Assembly (NCBI GenBank): GCA_963749485.1
Contig: CAVVMV010000028.1
Span: 1-47,978, forward strand
Direction of reading: 5' to 3'
Source of the DNA: JAZGGS01 sp963749485
GTDB taxonomy: Bacteria > Bacteroidota > Ignavibacteria > Ignavibacteriales > Ignavibacteriaceae
Length of the DNA stretch: 47,978 nt
Part shown: in pieces, positions 35,472-45,339 of the stretch
Layout of the letters: each line of letters starts with the position of its first letter
Numbering within the stretch: position 1 is the stretch's first letter
Program-made: the position numbers and the translations under genes
Notes under the pieces: model-generated
The model's database searches: none
Seen by the model: only the letters and a program-made list of their open reading frames with translations
What the model was told of the DNA's origin: nothing

Positions 35472-35618
35472 ATGAAAAGGACATATCAACCTAGCAATAG
35501 GAAGAGAAAAAACAAGCATGGTTTTAGAGAAAGAATGAAATCTAAGAGCGGCAGGAAAATTCTTTCCAGGAGAAGAGCAAAGGGCAGAACTAGGCTAACC
35601 GTAAGTGATGACTTTTAA
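35472..35618 (+). CDS. rpmH: Ribosomal protein L34
   Basis: A 48-residue, strongly basic protein starting at ATG 35472 after TAGGAG. It opens MKRTYQPSNRKRKNKHGFRE and has the GRKILSRRRAKGRTRLTVSD end, the standard L34 pattern. It is the first gene of the rpmH-rnpA-yidC rightward cluster next to the origin. The rnpA start follows 5 bases after the stop. Small size explains why automated length cut-offs can miss it. Confidence 0.97.
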   Translation: MKRTYQPSNRKRKNKHGFRERMKSKSGRKILSRRRAKGRTRLTVSDDF

Positions 35619-35623
35619 ATAAT

Positions 35624-36031
35624 GTGAAACCGTATGGACTAACGGCTGGTGAGAGGATAAAGAGTAAAAGGGATTTTGAGAATATATTCAAAAGTGGTAA
35701 CACTATTTACTCCCCTGATAATAAGCTTAAAGCTATTTATATATTTCATAAAAACAGCAAAAAGTGCGGGGTTAAAATTGCCACAGCAGTTTTTAAAAAA
35801 TCAGGAAACGCTGTTTGGAGAAACCGGGTTAAAAGATTACTTAGAGTATCGTATAGATTAAACAAACAATATCTTACTGAAACCTGCTTAAATAAAAATA
35901 TTCTGTTAAAAGTTGTTTTTTCACTTAACACAATAAATCAAAATAATACACGGACTGTAAAGCTGAATGATATACAAAGCGCTGTAGCCGATATTATTTC
36001 CAAAATAAATAAAACACTCTGTACGCCTTAA
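35624..36031 (+). CDS. rnpA: Ribonuclease P protein component
   Basis: A 135-residue basic protein starting with GTG at 35624. It has the family signature RNRVKRLLRVSYR (about residues 67-79) and the opening LTAGERIKSKRDFENIFKSG. With the RNA subunit (not in this window) it removes 5' leaders from pre-tRNAs. It lies 5 bases downstream of rpmH. A yidD gene often follows rnpA, but the 118 bases before yidC are too short to hold one. Confidence 0.95.
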   Translation: MKPYGLTAGERIKSKRDFENIFKSGNTIYSPDNKLKAIYIFHKNSKKCGVKIATAVFKKSGNAVWRNRVKRLLRVSYRLNKQYLTETCLNKNILLKVVFSLNTINQNNTRTVKLNDIQSAVADIISKINKTLCTP

Positions 36032-36149
36032 CACTCATAAATATTAATAAACCTGTTTATAATTATTTGAATAGATCACACCTCAATAATTATTTTATAG
36101 CTTCTAATTTCAGATCTTATAAATTAGTTTCCGGGAAAAGGAAAAATTG

Positions 36150-38006
36150 ATGGACAAGCAAACGACATTAGCATTTGTACTTATTGGCGCCGTTTTGGTA
36201 GTATGGCTTTTTCTAAATGCACCCGAACCAACAGAGCAACAAGGTAGCGATAAAGATTCAATAGGATTAGTGCATGATACAATCTGTTACACCGGAAGAA
36301 ACAGCCCCTATAACAAATATTCCGGAAGAAAAAATTGAAACCACAGAACTTGAGAATGTTTTAACAGATACAAGCGATACTGGAAACATTATAACCATAG
36401 AAAACGATGTTGCTATTATTGAGCTTTCTACCAAAGGGCGGAAACATCCATAAAGTTTTTCTTAAAAAATTTAACAATTGGTATTCCCGCGGAGAAAATG
36501 GTGAAAACTATTACAAAAATTCTGTTCAATTAATAAATTATTCTCTGGGCAACGCTTATGATCTTTCGTTTGTAACAACCGATGGAAAAGCAGTTAGTAC
36601 TGGAGATTATATTTTTGAAACCGATGCCAGGAAAAGCAAGCTTCTGTTATCTGATAAGAGATTCGCTAACCATCACATTTACACTAAGCTTTACCGAAGG
36701 AAGGTACATACAAAAGCAATATGTTTTTTATAAAAACAGGTATAAATTTAGAAGCAACATAGACCTTGTTGGAATGAACAATATGATCAGCAATAGCACT
36801 TATGATATTGTTTGGGGAACCGGCATAAGGGCTGTTGAAGAAAACTCGGTGAACGAAGCTACCTACTCAAACTCAAGTGTTTATTATGGTGATGAACAGG
36901 TAATACTTGATGCTTCTTCATTAGATGAAAAAGAAGCAGAAGACTTTAACGGGCGCATTGATTGGGTGGCTGTAAGGAATAAATATTTTGCTGCAATTAT
37001 AATTCCCGGCAATCCTTCCGGTGTAGAGGGGGCTTATCTTGAGGGCTACAGTATGCCCCAGGCAAATATGGGGATAAAAGAAATTTACAGTTTAAGAATA
37101 ACCGTTCCGTTTAGGAATACAATTCACGAAAAACAATCATTCACTCTTTATATTGGTCCTGTTGATTACGAAGGTTTAAAAGATTTGGGGCATAGCCTTC
37201 AAGCACTTGTTGACTTTGGTAGTTTTTTTGGATTAAAATTTATTGTACGTCCAATTGCCGAATTTTTGCTTCTCCCACTATTTGGCTTCATCCACAATTT
37301 TATACCGAACTTTGGCTTTGTTATCATAGTATTTTCACTGATAATAAAAATTGTGCTTTATCCTCTCACAAAAACAAGCTATCAATCGATGAAAAAGATG
37401 CAGCTTCTGCAGCCGAAGATAGCCGAAATAAAAGAGAAGTATAAAGAAGATTCCCAGAAGATGAACAAAGAAACTATGAGGCTGTACAAGGTTTATGGGG
37501 TAAACCCTGCCGGCGGCTGCCTGCCCCTGCTGCTTCAGATGCCTATCTTCATTGCTCTGTGGGGTTTATTTCAAACAGCAATAGAACTACGCCAGCAACC
37601 CTTTATTTTTTGGATAATGGATCTTTCAAACCCGGATGTAATTTATGATCTTGGGTTTAAACTTCCTCTCTTTGGAATTCAGCAGATAAGCGGTCTCGCA
37701 CTGTTAATGGGTATTACAACATTCTTCCAGCAAAAAATGACCATGAAAGATCCAAAGCAAAAACAATTGGTTTATATAATGCCCGTAATGCTAACTATTC
37801 TATTTATGACATTTCCATCAGGACTTAATCTTTATTATTTTATGTTTAATGTTTTTTCAATAGCACAACAGTATTACATTAATCATAAGCATGATGGCAT
37901 GGTGCTGGAGCCGGTTAAAGATGCAGATAAAAAACCAGGTTTTTTTGCAAGACTAATGGAATCCGCAGAGAAGCAATCGCAAGCGCAAAAAAAGAAACGC
38001 AGGTGA
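36150..38006 (+). CDS. yidC: Membrane protein insertase YidC (frameshifted about three times)
   Basis: An inner-membrane insertase of about 618 residues. The N-terminal helix is TTLAFVLIGAVLVVWLFLNA. A large periplasmic beta domain follows in several frames (EELENV-like acidic linker, STKGGNIHKVFLKKF, GRYIQKQYVFYKN, GMNNMISNSTYDIVW). The conserved C-terminal domain has PLTKTSYQSMKKMQLLQPKI, NPAGGCLPLLLQMPIFIALW and MPVMLTILFMTFPSGLNLYY. Breaks lie near 36280, 36433 and 36658. ATG 36150 is chosen, with GGGAAAAGG upstream; a TTG at 36147 is also in frame. The last 30 residues are basic, as in ribosome-binding YidC tails. Confidence 0.93.
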
Positions 38007-38082
38007 TTTAAATATTAACCCTGTTATTGCAAAAAATTAATTTTTCCCAGTACAGATTTGTTCATCTTATAAGTTTATCCTG

Positions 38083-40792
38083 ATGACTATCCGAGTGAAA
38101 ATATTATTTTTTCTCCTTTCTTTTATCATTAATCTCTCCTTTGCACAGACAGAGCACACAATCAATCTAAAAACAAGGACCGAGCGGCTGCCTTTTGGGT
38201 TAACCGAAGAAGTTCCACTTCTTAATCCCAGGATTGGGCTTGCATTAAGCGGTGGCGGTGCAAGGGGGCTTTCACAAATTGGTGTACTAAGAGCACTTGA
38301 AGAAGCTGGAATACAGGTAGACCTTATTGCAGGAACAAGTATTGGCAGCATTGTTGGTGGATTTTATAGCTCTGGTTATAGTATTACTGAATTAGATTCT
38401 ATTGCTATTAATACTGATTGGGCAGACCTGCTATCAATTGGAGGCACAACAAGTAGAACTGAATTATTCATTGATCAGAAAGTTACTGAGGACAGGGCAA
38501 TATTTACTTTAAGGTTGGACGGTTTGAAGCCGATCTTACCTACCTCTTTTAACGAAGGTGTAAAGTTCTCTAATTATCTTACGCTTCAAACACTCCTGGC
38601 ACCTCTTCATGCTAAAGATAGTTTTGATGACCTTCTAATAAAGTTTAGAGCTGTTTGTACCAACCTGGTTTCGGGTGAACCGGTTATTCTTAGCAGCGGT
38701 TCACTTGGCAGGGCTATGAGAGCCAGCTCAAGCGTCACCTTCTTTCTCTCCCCCGTTAAACGGGATGACCTTACTCTTGTAGATGGAGGATTGGTGGAAA
38801 ACATCCCGGTTAAAACTGTAAAGGGTATGGGTGCGGATATTGTAATTGCAGTAAACACAACCAGCCCGCTTCATAACCTTAATGATCTTGATGTTCCTTG
38901 GCTTATTGTGGATCAAACGGTGAGCATACCCATGAAGCGGCTGGATAAGGAGATGCTTTCCGAAGCCGATATTGTTATAGAACCGAACATAGAAAATAGT
39001 TCAGCAACAAATTTTACAAATATAGATTCGTTAATTATTAAGGGTTATAAAAGTGCACTTCCACATATTCCAACAATAAAAGCAAAAATTGATTCCTTCA
39101 CTTTTAGGACAAATAAATTCCAAAAGTTTTTATATCCGGAATATTGTTTGCGATAGAGACACCTCTCAGTTAATTAATTCCATTTACAATAAATATTCTT
39201 CGGTTGATTCCGTTTCGAACTCAACAATTTTACTTGATTTACTTACCCTATATAAAACCGGATTGTTTGAAAATATCCAGGCAAATATCATCCAGCATAA
39301 AGATTCTACCCATCTTAAATTTGTTTATGTGCCTGCAGTAGTTATTAAGAGCGTATCGATTGTAAGTGGAAACGGAGTAGAAAAATCGATAGTAGATTCG
39401 ATATTAAATCACCTTAATGGACAAACATATAAACCGCGCGAAATTGTTTACAGCGTAATTGAAGTTTTAAAACATTACCGTAAGAATGGATATTTAATTG
39501 CAAAATGTTCCGGCGTTGAGTTTGACAAAAACACCGGGCATCTGCAGGTATTTTTTAAAGACGGCATTTTAAGCAAAGTGATTATAGATGCAAACACAAG
39601 CGAAACAGTTATTGAAAGAGAATTTCCTGTAAAAGCAGGTGATTATTTTTCTTATGATGTTGTTAAGGCAGGATTAACAGGTCTTAGAAGTACCGGGCTG
39701 TTCAATGATATAAACCTTTCCATTACAGAAACAGAAGAAGGAAACATTTTAAAGCTTTCACTCGAAGAACGTGTTTCAAGCCTTCTTAAAGTAGGTTTTT
39801 TAGTTAACAACACTTACAAAGCACAACTGGGTCTGGATCTTAGAGATGTAAATTTTTTCGGAGATGGAACTGAGCTGGGTCTCTTTCTTTTTGGTGGTGC
39901 AAGTAACAGGGCATACATCCTGGAGCACATAGCGTACAGGGTTTTTAACACTTACCTTACATATAAAATTAATGCTTACTACAAGTTTAATGATATCGGT
40001 GTTTATGAAAGAACCTCCTCTGAAACCGAGAAAACATTTACAAGCACAAAAACAGGTGAGTACAGGCAGATATTTTACGGCGCCTCTCTTTCCCTTGGTA
40101 CGCAGATCGAAAAATTTGGCAAACTTATTTTTACCGGCAAATACCAGATAGACAGGGTAAAAAATATTGAGGGAAGCGTTGTAGATCCGTATGAAACAAA
40201 AATTGTTAGTCTTAAAATTGGAGCAACCATAGACAGCAGGAATAAATTTCCTTATCCCGACGATGGTGTTTATTTTGATGGTTATTATGAAACAGCCCAG
40301 AGTTTTTTAGGCGGCGATGAAGGTTATACTCTTGTTGGGATGGACTTCAGGTACTTATTTAAACTTAACAAAAGCCAGGTGCTTACATCGAGGATACATA
40401 TTGGCTTTGGAGATAAAACACTTCCACTAAGCGAGCAGTTTACACTTGGCGGTCAGTACTCCTTTTTTGGTGAATACGAAGATGAATTTAGAGGAAGGCA
40501 AATAGCCCTGGCGTCTTTAATGTACCAGCTTAAGCTACCCTTTAAAATATTTTTTGATACTTACTTATGGTTCAGGTATGATTTGGGAGCAACATGGAGA
40601 ACCCAGGAATTAATCAGGTTTAAGGATTTGAAGCACGGTATTGGCGGAACTGTTTCATTCGATACACCAATTGGTCCCGCTGATTTTTCAATTGGAAGAA
40701 GTTTCCTGCTTAGAAAAGATCTTCCGGAAAATCCACTTAGCTGGGGAGATATACTTTTCTATTTTTCAATTGGGCACGCAATAACTTTTTAG
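38083..40792 (+). CDS. Patatin-like phospholipase fused to Omp85-type beta-barrel (frameshifted once)
   Basis: A signal peptide (cleaved near FAQTEH) precedes a patatin domain. It has the oxyanion motif GGGARG, the catalytic Ser86 in GTSIGS and Asp234 in DGG. After a break near 39110 the protein continues through POTRA-like repeats (VKSVSIVSGNG-type strands) into a large Omp85/BamA-like barrel. The barrel includes LRDVNFFGDGTELG and FTLGGQYSFFGE and ends in Phe (GHAITF). Total about 900 residues. The architecture resembles type Vd (PlpD-like) secreted lipases and Bacteroidota patatin-BamA fusions, which place a phospholipase at the outer membrane. Its 3' end overlaps convergent glgA by 4 bases. 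Confidence 0.85.
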
Positions 40793-42256
40793 ACACGCTT
40801 ATCTTTAGCCAGCTTATACAGCTCAATATATTGTTCCGCAGAATGTTTCCACGAATAATCTTTTTTCATTCCATTCGATTGAATTTTTTTCCATGCACTC
40901 TTTACGCTAAAACAATTAACTGCTCTCTCTACACTCTTAAATAATGCATAACCAGTATGATCGTTAAAAGAAAAACCTGTTCCGGTATCAAGATTGTAAC
41001 TGTGCAACTCGTCCCAATCGTGTACAGTATCTGCAAGTCCACCGGTTTTTCTAACAACCGGCACCGTACCGTATTTTAAACTGTATATCTGGTTAAGCCC
41101 GCATGGTTCATACCGTGAAGGCATAAGGAATATATCAGCCGCCGCTTCAACTAAATGAGAAAGCTCGTTGTTGTAACCTGTAGAAACGCCAACCTTATGT
41201 GGCAGCTCATTTGCCAGCGTTTTGAACATCAACTCGTACTTATCCTCTCCGCTTCCAAGTATTATCCATTGGGCATTAAGTGTCATCAGCTCATTTACTG
41301 CTTCAGCGAAAATATCAAAACCTTTTTGTGCAACCATTCGGGAAATAATACCAATTAGTGGAACTGTTTCATTAAAGGGCATCTTAAATTTTTCAAGTAA
41401 ATACTTCTTGTTTTTAAACTTGCCGCTAAGATCATTTATTGAATAATTGTAAGGAATGTGAGTATCTGTTTCAGGATTCCAAACATTGTAATCGGCACCA
41501 TTTAAAATGCCGTAAATGTCAGGCTTTCTTGTCCTGAGAGTTTTTTCTAATCCCGCTCCATATTCCGGGGTGAGAATTTCGTGTGAGTATTTATTGCTTA
41601 CCGTGCTTATTAAATCGGCAAACACAATTCCGGTTTTCATAAAAGAGACAGAATCTTCAAACTCAATTGGTCCGTCAGAGTAGTATAACTCTCCGCTTAA
41701 TTCGGCGCTAAACATAGTTGATTTTGAAAACCTTCCCTGGTAACCAATGTTATGGATAGTAAACAGTGTAGACGTTTTATCAAACATTCTGTCCCAGCTA
41801 TAATTATCTTTTATAAATAGAGGGAGGAGACCTGTTTGCCAATCGTTGCAATGTATAACATCCGGCGCCCACTGCATTTTTTGAAATGTTTCTATAACAG
41901 CTTTGGAAAATAGGATAAACCTTTCATCTTCGTCTGCATCATTAGTATATAAGTGCTCGCGGTGGAAATAGTGCGGGCAATCTATAAAGTTAACTTCAAC
42001 ATTTGATCCGGGCAGCATTGTTTGGTGAAGATAAGCGGAACGTATTTGTCCGTAAATTCTAATAGTAATTTCACCAATATCGTGGTTGTAACGTAAACCG
42101 TACTTCTTTTCATCAATAGTAGAGTACTTTGGAATGAATAATTTTACTTCACACCCTAGTTTTTCAAGCTCCTTCGGTAGAGAGCCGGCAACATCTGCAA
42201 GTCCGCCTGTTTTAGCATAACGGCACCGCCTCGGTTGATACAAAAGCAATCTTCAT
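40789..42256 (-). CDS. glgA: Glycogen synthase (ADP-glucose type, GT5; frameshifted at the N-terminus)
   Basis: An enzyme of about 489 residues that adds glucose from ADP-glucose to glycogen. The true N-terminus is MKIAFVSTEAVP at 42256. One extra T near 42220 breaks the frame just before YAKTGGLADVAGSLP, the ADP-glucose-binding KTGGL motif. Further motifs are DVIHCNDWQTGLLP, TIHNIGYQG, GILNGADYNVW, SRMVAQKGFD, and PSRYEPCGLNQIYSLKYGTVPV with the catalytic Glu of the C-terminal domain. Length and motif order are standard. Divergent from the alpha/beta hydrolase gene. Confidence 0.94.
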
Positions 42257-42330
42257 ATAAACTTAAAACAATAAATGTGTTAGATTATAGACAACTCAAA
42301 ATTATTTTTTAAAAAATACTAATAAAAATT

Positions 42331-43119
42331 ATGAATACTAAAGTTAACAACCTTTCAGTTTTTACTGATGGAAAGAAAGAAAATAAAGCAATTCTGTTTG
42401 TGCATGGTTTCCCATACGATCACCACATGTGGGATGCCCAGGTTAAAGCATTAAGCAGCAACTATTTTTGTGTTAGATACGACTTGCGCGGCTTGGGTGA
42501 ATCGCCCGCAGGAGACGGACAGTTTACCATGGAAATGTTTGTTGATGATCTTAAAGAAATAGTTAGCGGGATGGAACTTAACAAACCTGTTTTGTGCGGC
42601 TTATCCATGGGTGGTTATATTTCGCTTAGAGCAATGGGAAGAATAGAAAACTTGTTTAGTGCGCTTATATTATGTGATACAAAATCGGTTGCAGATGATA
42701 ACGAAACAAAACTAAAACGAGCTGATGCCATCAAAATAATAAACGAGGGCAAGATTGAATTGTTTATAAATGAATTTGTTGCAAACTGTTTTGCTGATAG
42801 TTTTATAAACGAATCAGAAAAAGAATATAGAAAAGTTTTAAGCAGATCTTTAAAAAATGACCCCGTTGGTGTTAAAGGATGTGTACTTGCAATGGCTGGA
42901 AGAACAGACACAACAGAACTTTTACAAGGAATAAAAATAGCAACGCTGGTAATATGCGGAAGCGAAGATAAACTTTCCCCGCCAGCCGTGATGAAACTGA
43001 TGGCAGATAAAATCCCAGGTTCAGAATTTGCTTTGGTGCAAGGCGCAGGACATATGACGCCAATTGAAAAAGCAGATGTGGTTAATGAAAAAATTACAGA
43101 GTTTCTGAATAGAATATAG
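42331..43119 (+). CDS. Alpha/beta-fold hydrolase
   Basis: A 262-residue single-domain hydrolase in one intact frame. The oxyanion loop is FVHGFPYDHHMW. The nucleophile Ser92 is in GLSMGG, the acid Asp213 in GSEDKLSPP, and the base His241 in GAGHMTPIEKA. It resembles 3-oxoadipate enol-lactonase/RutD-type hydrolases, but the substrate cannot be deduced from motifs or neighbours. No signal peptide, so cytoplasmic. Confidence 0.88.
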   Translation: MNTKVNNLSVFTDGKKENKAILFVHGFPYDHHMWDAQVKALSSNYFCVRYDLRGLGESPAGDGQFTMEMFVDDLKEIVSGMELNKPVLCGLSMGGYISLRAMGRIENLFSALILCDTKSVADDNETKLKRADAIKIINEGKIELFINEFVANCFADSFINESEKEYRKVLSRSLKNDPVGVKGCVLAMAGRTDTTELLQGIKIATLVICGSEDKLSPPAVMKLMADKIPGSEFALVQGAGHMTPIEKADVVNEKITEFLNRI

Positions 43120-43264
43120 CCCTGGATTAATCTACTCCACCAGGAAGGAATTTGGGCGCACTAAAATCCGTAAAAAACTTAAAAGCTTTATCTGCAAAAG
43201 TCGTCAAAATTTATTTTTTGCTTTTGTAATTGGGCGGTGATTAAACAAATCAACAACTATGATA

Positions 43265-43729
43265 TTAATAAAAATGTACTGTGTGGCTTACGTATCTCCC
43301 TTCATTATAAACAAATTTTGCACTAAAGAATTTTTCTTCAAACAACCATGGAATAAATATTTTATCACCTTCCCAAAGGTTTATCTCGGTTAGTTTCTCG
43401 TTAGGTACCCATTCTAAGTTTCCTTCGTTTGAATCGATCAGTTCACCATCATAATCATTAATTAAAAATAAAAATACATGCCAGTCTTCTTTACCGTCAA
43501 AAATGGGAAAAGTTATAAAACCCCCCATCTTTATTGATTTAGCATTTAAACCACTTTCTTCCTTAACCTCCCTTATAGCACATTCTTCAGGGCTTTCGCC
43601 GGATTCGAACTTTCCGCCCAACCCGTTCCATTTTCCATGATGATAGTCGTTTTCTTTTTTTACACGGTGTATCATTAATGTTGAATTTGTTTTTTTATCC
43701 TGGATGTAACAAAGTGTTGCTAATTTCAT
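43265..43729 (-). CDS. Nudix hydrolase (8-oxo-dGTP diphosphatase-like)
   Basis: A 154-residue Nudix protein. The Nudix box runs from about residue 38 to 60 and contains GGKFESGESPEE and REVKEESGL, matching GX5EX7REUXEEXGU. The start MKLATLCYIQDKKTNSTLM and the HGKWNGLGGK lead-in resemble MutT/MutX-type enzymes that clean oxidised nucleotides, though Nudix substrates are hard to call from sequence. Single intact frame. The 145 bases after it hold no convincing gene. Confidence 0.88.
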   Translation of the reverse strand: MKLATLCYIQDKKTNSTLMIHRVKKENDYHHGKWNGLGGKFESGESPEECAIREVKEESGLNAKSIKMGGFITFPIFDGKEDWHVFLFLINDYDGELIDSNEGNLEWVPNEKLTEINLWEGDKIFIPWLFEEKFFSAKFVYNEGRYVSHTVHFY

Positions 43730-43930
43730 TAGGGTAATAATTTTTAGTTGTAAAATGAGTTGACAATATAATAAATCCGACTTAAGTTTTAACTAATGCT
43801 GTTATATGAAAATGTTTATCCAGGGATAGAAAAAATTTAATTTGATAATGAAAAATTTTCTTCAAATATTTCCTGCGTGCTTTAAAATGAGCAAGCAAAC
43901 GAAGAATAAATAAAATTGGAGAAGAGCCAG

Positions 43931-44233
43931 ATGAACACTGAAGAGCTTAACTTGTTAAGCATTCTTAGGGAAGGGGAAGTGCCCGATGTTAATAATGGGC
44001 AGATGTTTCCGCCTGCCAAGGATAATTATATTTTACACGCAGCTAAAAATAAAAACGATGACGAGGATGATGACGTAGAAGAAGATGACGATTATTACAA
44101 TGATGAAGAAGAGGAGGAGAAAAACCCCTTTGATAAGGAACCAACTGAAAAAGATATAGTAGAAGAGGATATTCCTTTAGTGGATCCCGAAGAGGATATG
44201 TTTGATGATGACGAAGAGGTTCCTTATAACTAG
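43931..44233 (+). CDS. Short, highly acidic protein of unknown function
   Basis: A 100-residue protein. The first 45 residues are mixed (MNTEELNLLSILREGEVP, then a Pro-rich turn). The rest is dominated by Asp and Glu in runs (DDEDDDVEEDDD, DEEEEEK), so it is probably disordered. ATG 43931 is chosen because GGAGAAG lies 6 bases upstream; a TTG at 43916 precedes that site. I do not recognise a family. Low-complexity acidic proteins are sometimes nucleic-acid mimics or chaperone-like tails, but nothing here proves that. hldD ends 3 bases away on the other strand. Confidence 0.6.
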   Translation: MNTEELNLLSILREGEVPDVNNGQMFPPAKDNYILHAAKNKNDDEDDDVEEDDDYYNDEEEEEKNPFDKEPTEKDIVEEDIPLVDPEEDMFDDDEEVPYN

Positions 44234-44236
44234 AAG

Positions 44237-45214
44237 TTACATTCCCAAAAACTGCTTACCAACCAGGTAATTTTTAACATAATCATTTACGCCATCTTCT
44301 AATGAGCTTACAGGCGCATTATAATCTGCGCTCTTTAGTTTGCCAGTGTTTGCTTCAGTAAAGTACTGGTATTTATCAGCAAGATGATCCGGTAGATCGA
44401 TGTATTCTATGTTGACCGGTTTATTCATTGCTTTAAATAGCGCCGTTACAAGATCGTTCCATGTTCTTGCTTTTCCGGAACCAACATTAAACAAACCGTT
44501 TTTATCAGGATGCTCTAAAAAGTGGAGCGTCATGTTAACAGCATCTTTTACATAAATAAAATCCCTCATCTGTTCACCATCTTTATAATCCTTATTTAAA
44601 GATTTGAACAGCTTTACTTTTCCCGTATCACGCACCTGCTCAAAAGCTTTATGCACAACACTTCTCATATCGCCTTTGTGATACTCGTTTGGACCGTAAA
44701 CATTAAAATATTTTAGCCCGACAATTTTTTCAAATGCGCCGCGTTTCATAGCCCAGAGATCAAACAGCTGTTTTGAATATCCATACATATTAAGCGGGCG
44801 AAGCTTAACACACTTTGCAAGATCATCATCAAACCCAAGTGAGCCATCGCCATAAGTTGCAGCGGAAGAAGCATAAATAAAGCGCACATTATTTTCCAAA
44901 GAAGATTCAGCCAGTGCTTTTGTGTATTCGTAGTTGTTTGTTAAAAGAAGATCAGCATCTTTTTCGGTTGTGGAAGAGTTTGCCCCCATATGAATAATTG
45001 CTTTGGCTTCATAACCGGTTAGCCCATCATCAATAACATGCTCAATAAAATCATATTTGTTTATAAAATCTTTAAAGTTCAAGCCAACAAGATTTTTCCA
45101 TTTTTCATCGCTGCCCAACTCATCTACAATCAGGATGTTCTCTTCTCCCAATTCATTAAGCCGCCATACAATTGCGCTGCCAATAAATCCGGCGCCGCCT
45201 GTTACTATAATCAT
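44237..45214 (-). CDS. hldD: ADP-L-glycero-D-manno-heptose 6-epimerase
   Basis: A 325-residue short-chain dehydrogenase/epimerase. The Rossmann motif GGAGFIG is at the N-terminus. The active site has Ser117 in ASSAATYGDG, Tyr144 and Lys148 in YGYSK. HldD-specific features include FNVYGPNEYHKGDMRSV and the EQMRDFIYVKDAV segment. It makes the heptose donor for the lipopolysaccharide inner core, supporting a Gram-negative envelope. Single intact frame. The 125 bases before metH on the other side form a divergent promoter region. Confidence 0.93.
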   Translation of the reverse strand: MIIVTGGAGFIGSAIVWRLNELGEENILIVDELGSDEKWKNLVGLNFKDFINKYDFIEHVIDDGLTGYEAKAIIHMGANSSTTEKDADLLLTNNYEYTKALAESSLENNVRFIYASSAATYGDGSLGFDDDLAKCVKLRPLNMYGYSKQLFDLWAMKRGAFEKIVGLKYFNVYGPNEYHKGDMRSVVHKAFEQVRDTGKVKLFKSLNKDYKDGEQMRDFIYVKDAVNMTLHFLEHPDKNGLFNVGSGKARTWNDLVTALFKAMNKPVNIEYIDLPDHLADKYQYFTEANTGKLKSADYNAPVSSLEDGVNDYVKNYLVGKQFLGM

Positions 45215-45339
45215 AACTTTTTTCTGTTGATTTATTTAAGTTTATAATGCACGGCAATTTAGTTATATTTCGCCTCGTTTTAAAGATTTAGGAATACAAA
45301 GATACCTGATATACAGGCGTCTTAATCACGAAAGGAAAA

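Noticed and set aside
28164..38006. Reading dnaA, gyrB, recF and yidC as pseudogenes
   Set aside because: All are essential or near-essential, motifs are intact on both sides of each break, and breaks sit at short homopolymers; consensus indels explain this better than gene loss.
43127..43207. Short minus-strand frame of 26 codons (TTFADKAFKFFTDF...) between the hydrolase and Nudix genes
   Set aside because: It reads rather protein-like but has only a TTG start, no ribosome-binding site and no recognisable family; too short to support.
45215..45339. Cobalamin or SAM riboswitch upstream of metH
   Set aside because: The region is only 125 bases, has no B12-box-like sequence I recognise, and shows only a weak 4-base-pair hairpin.
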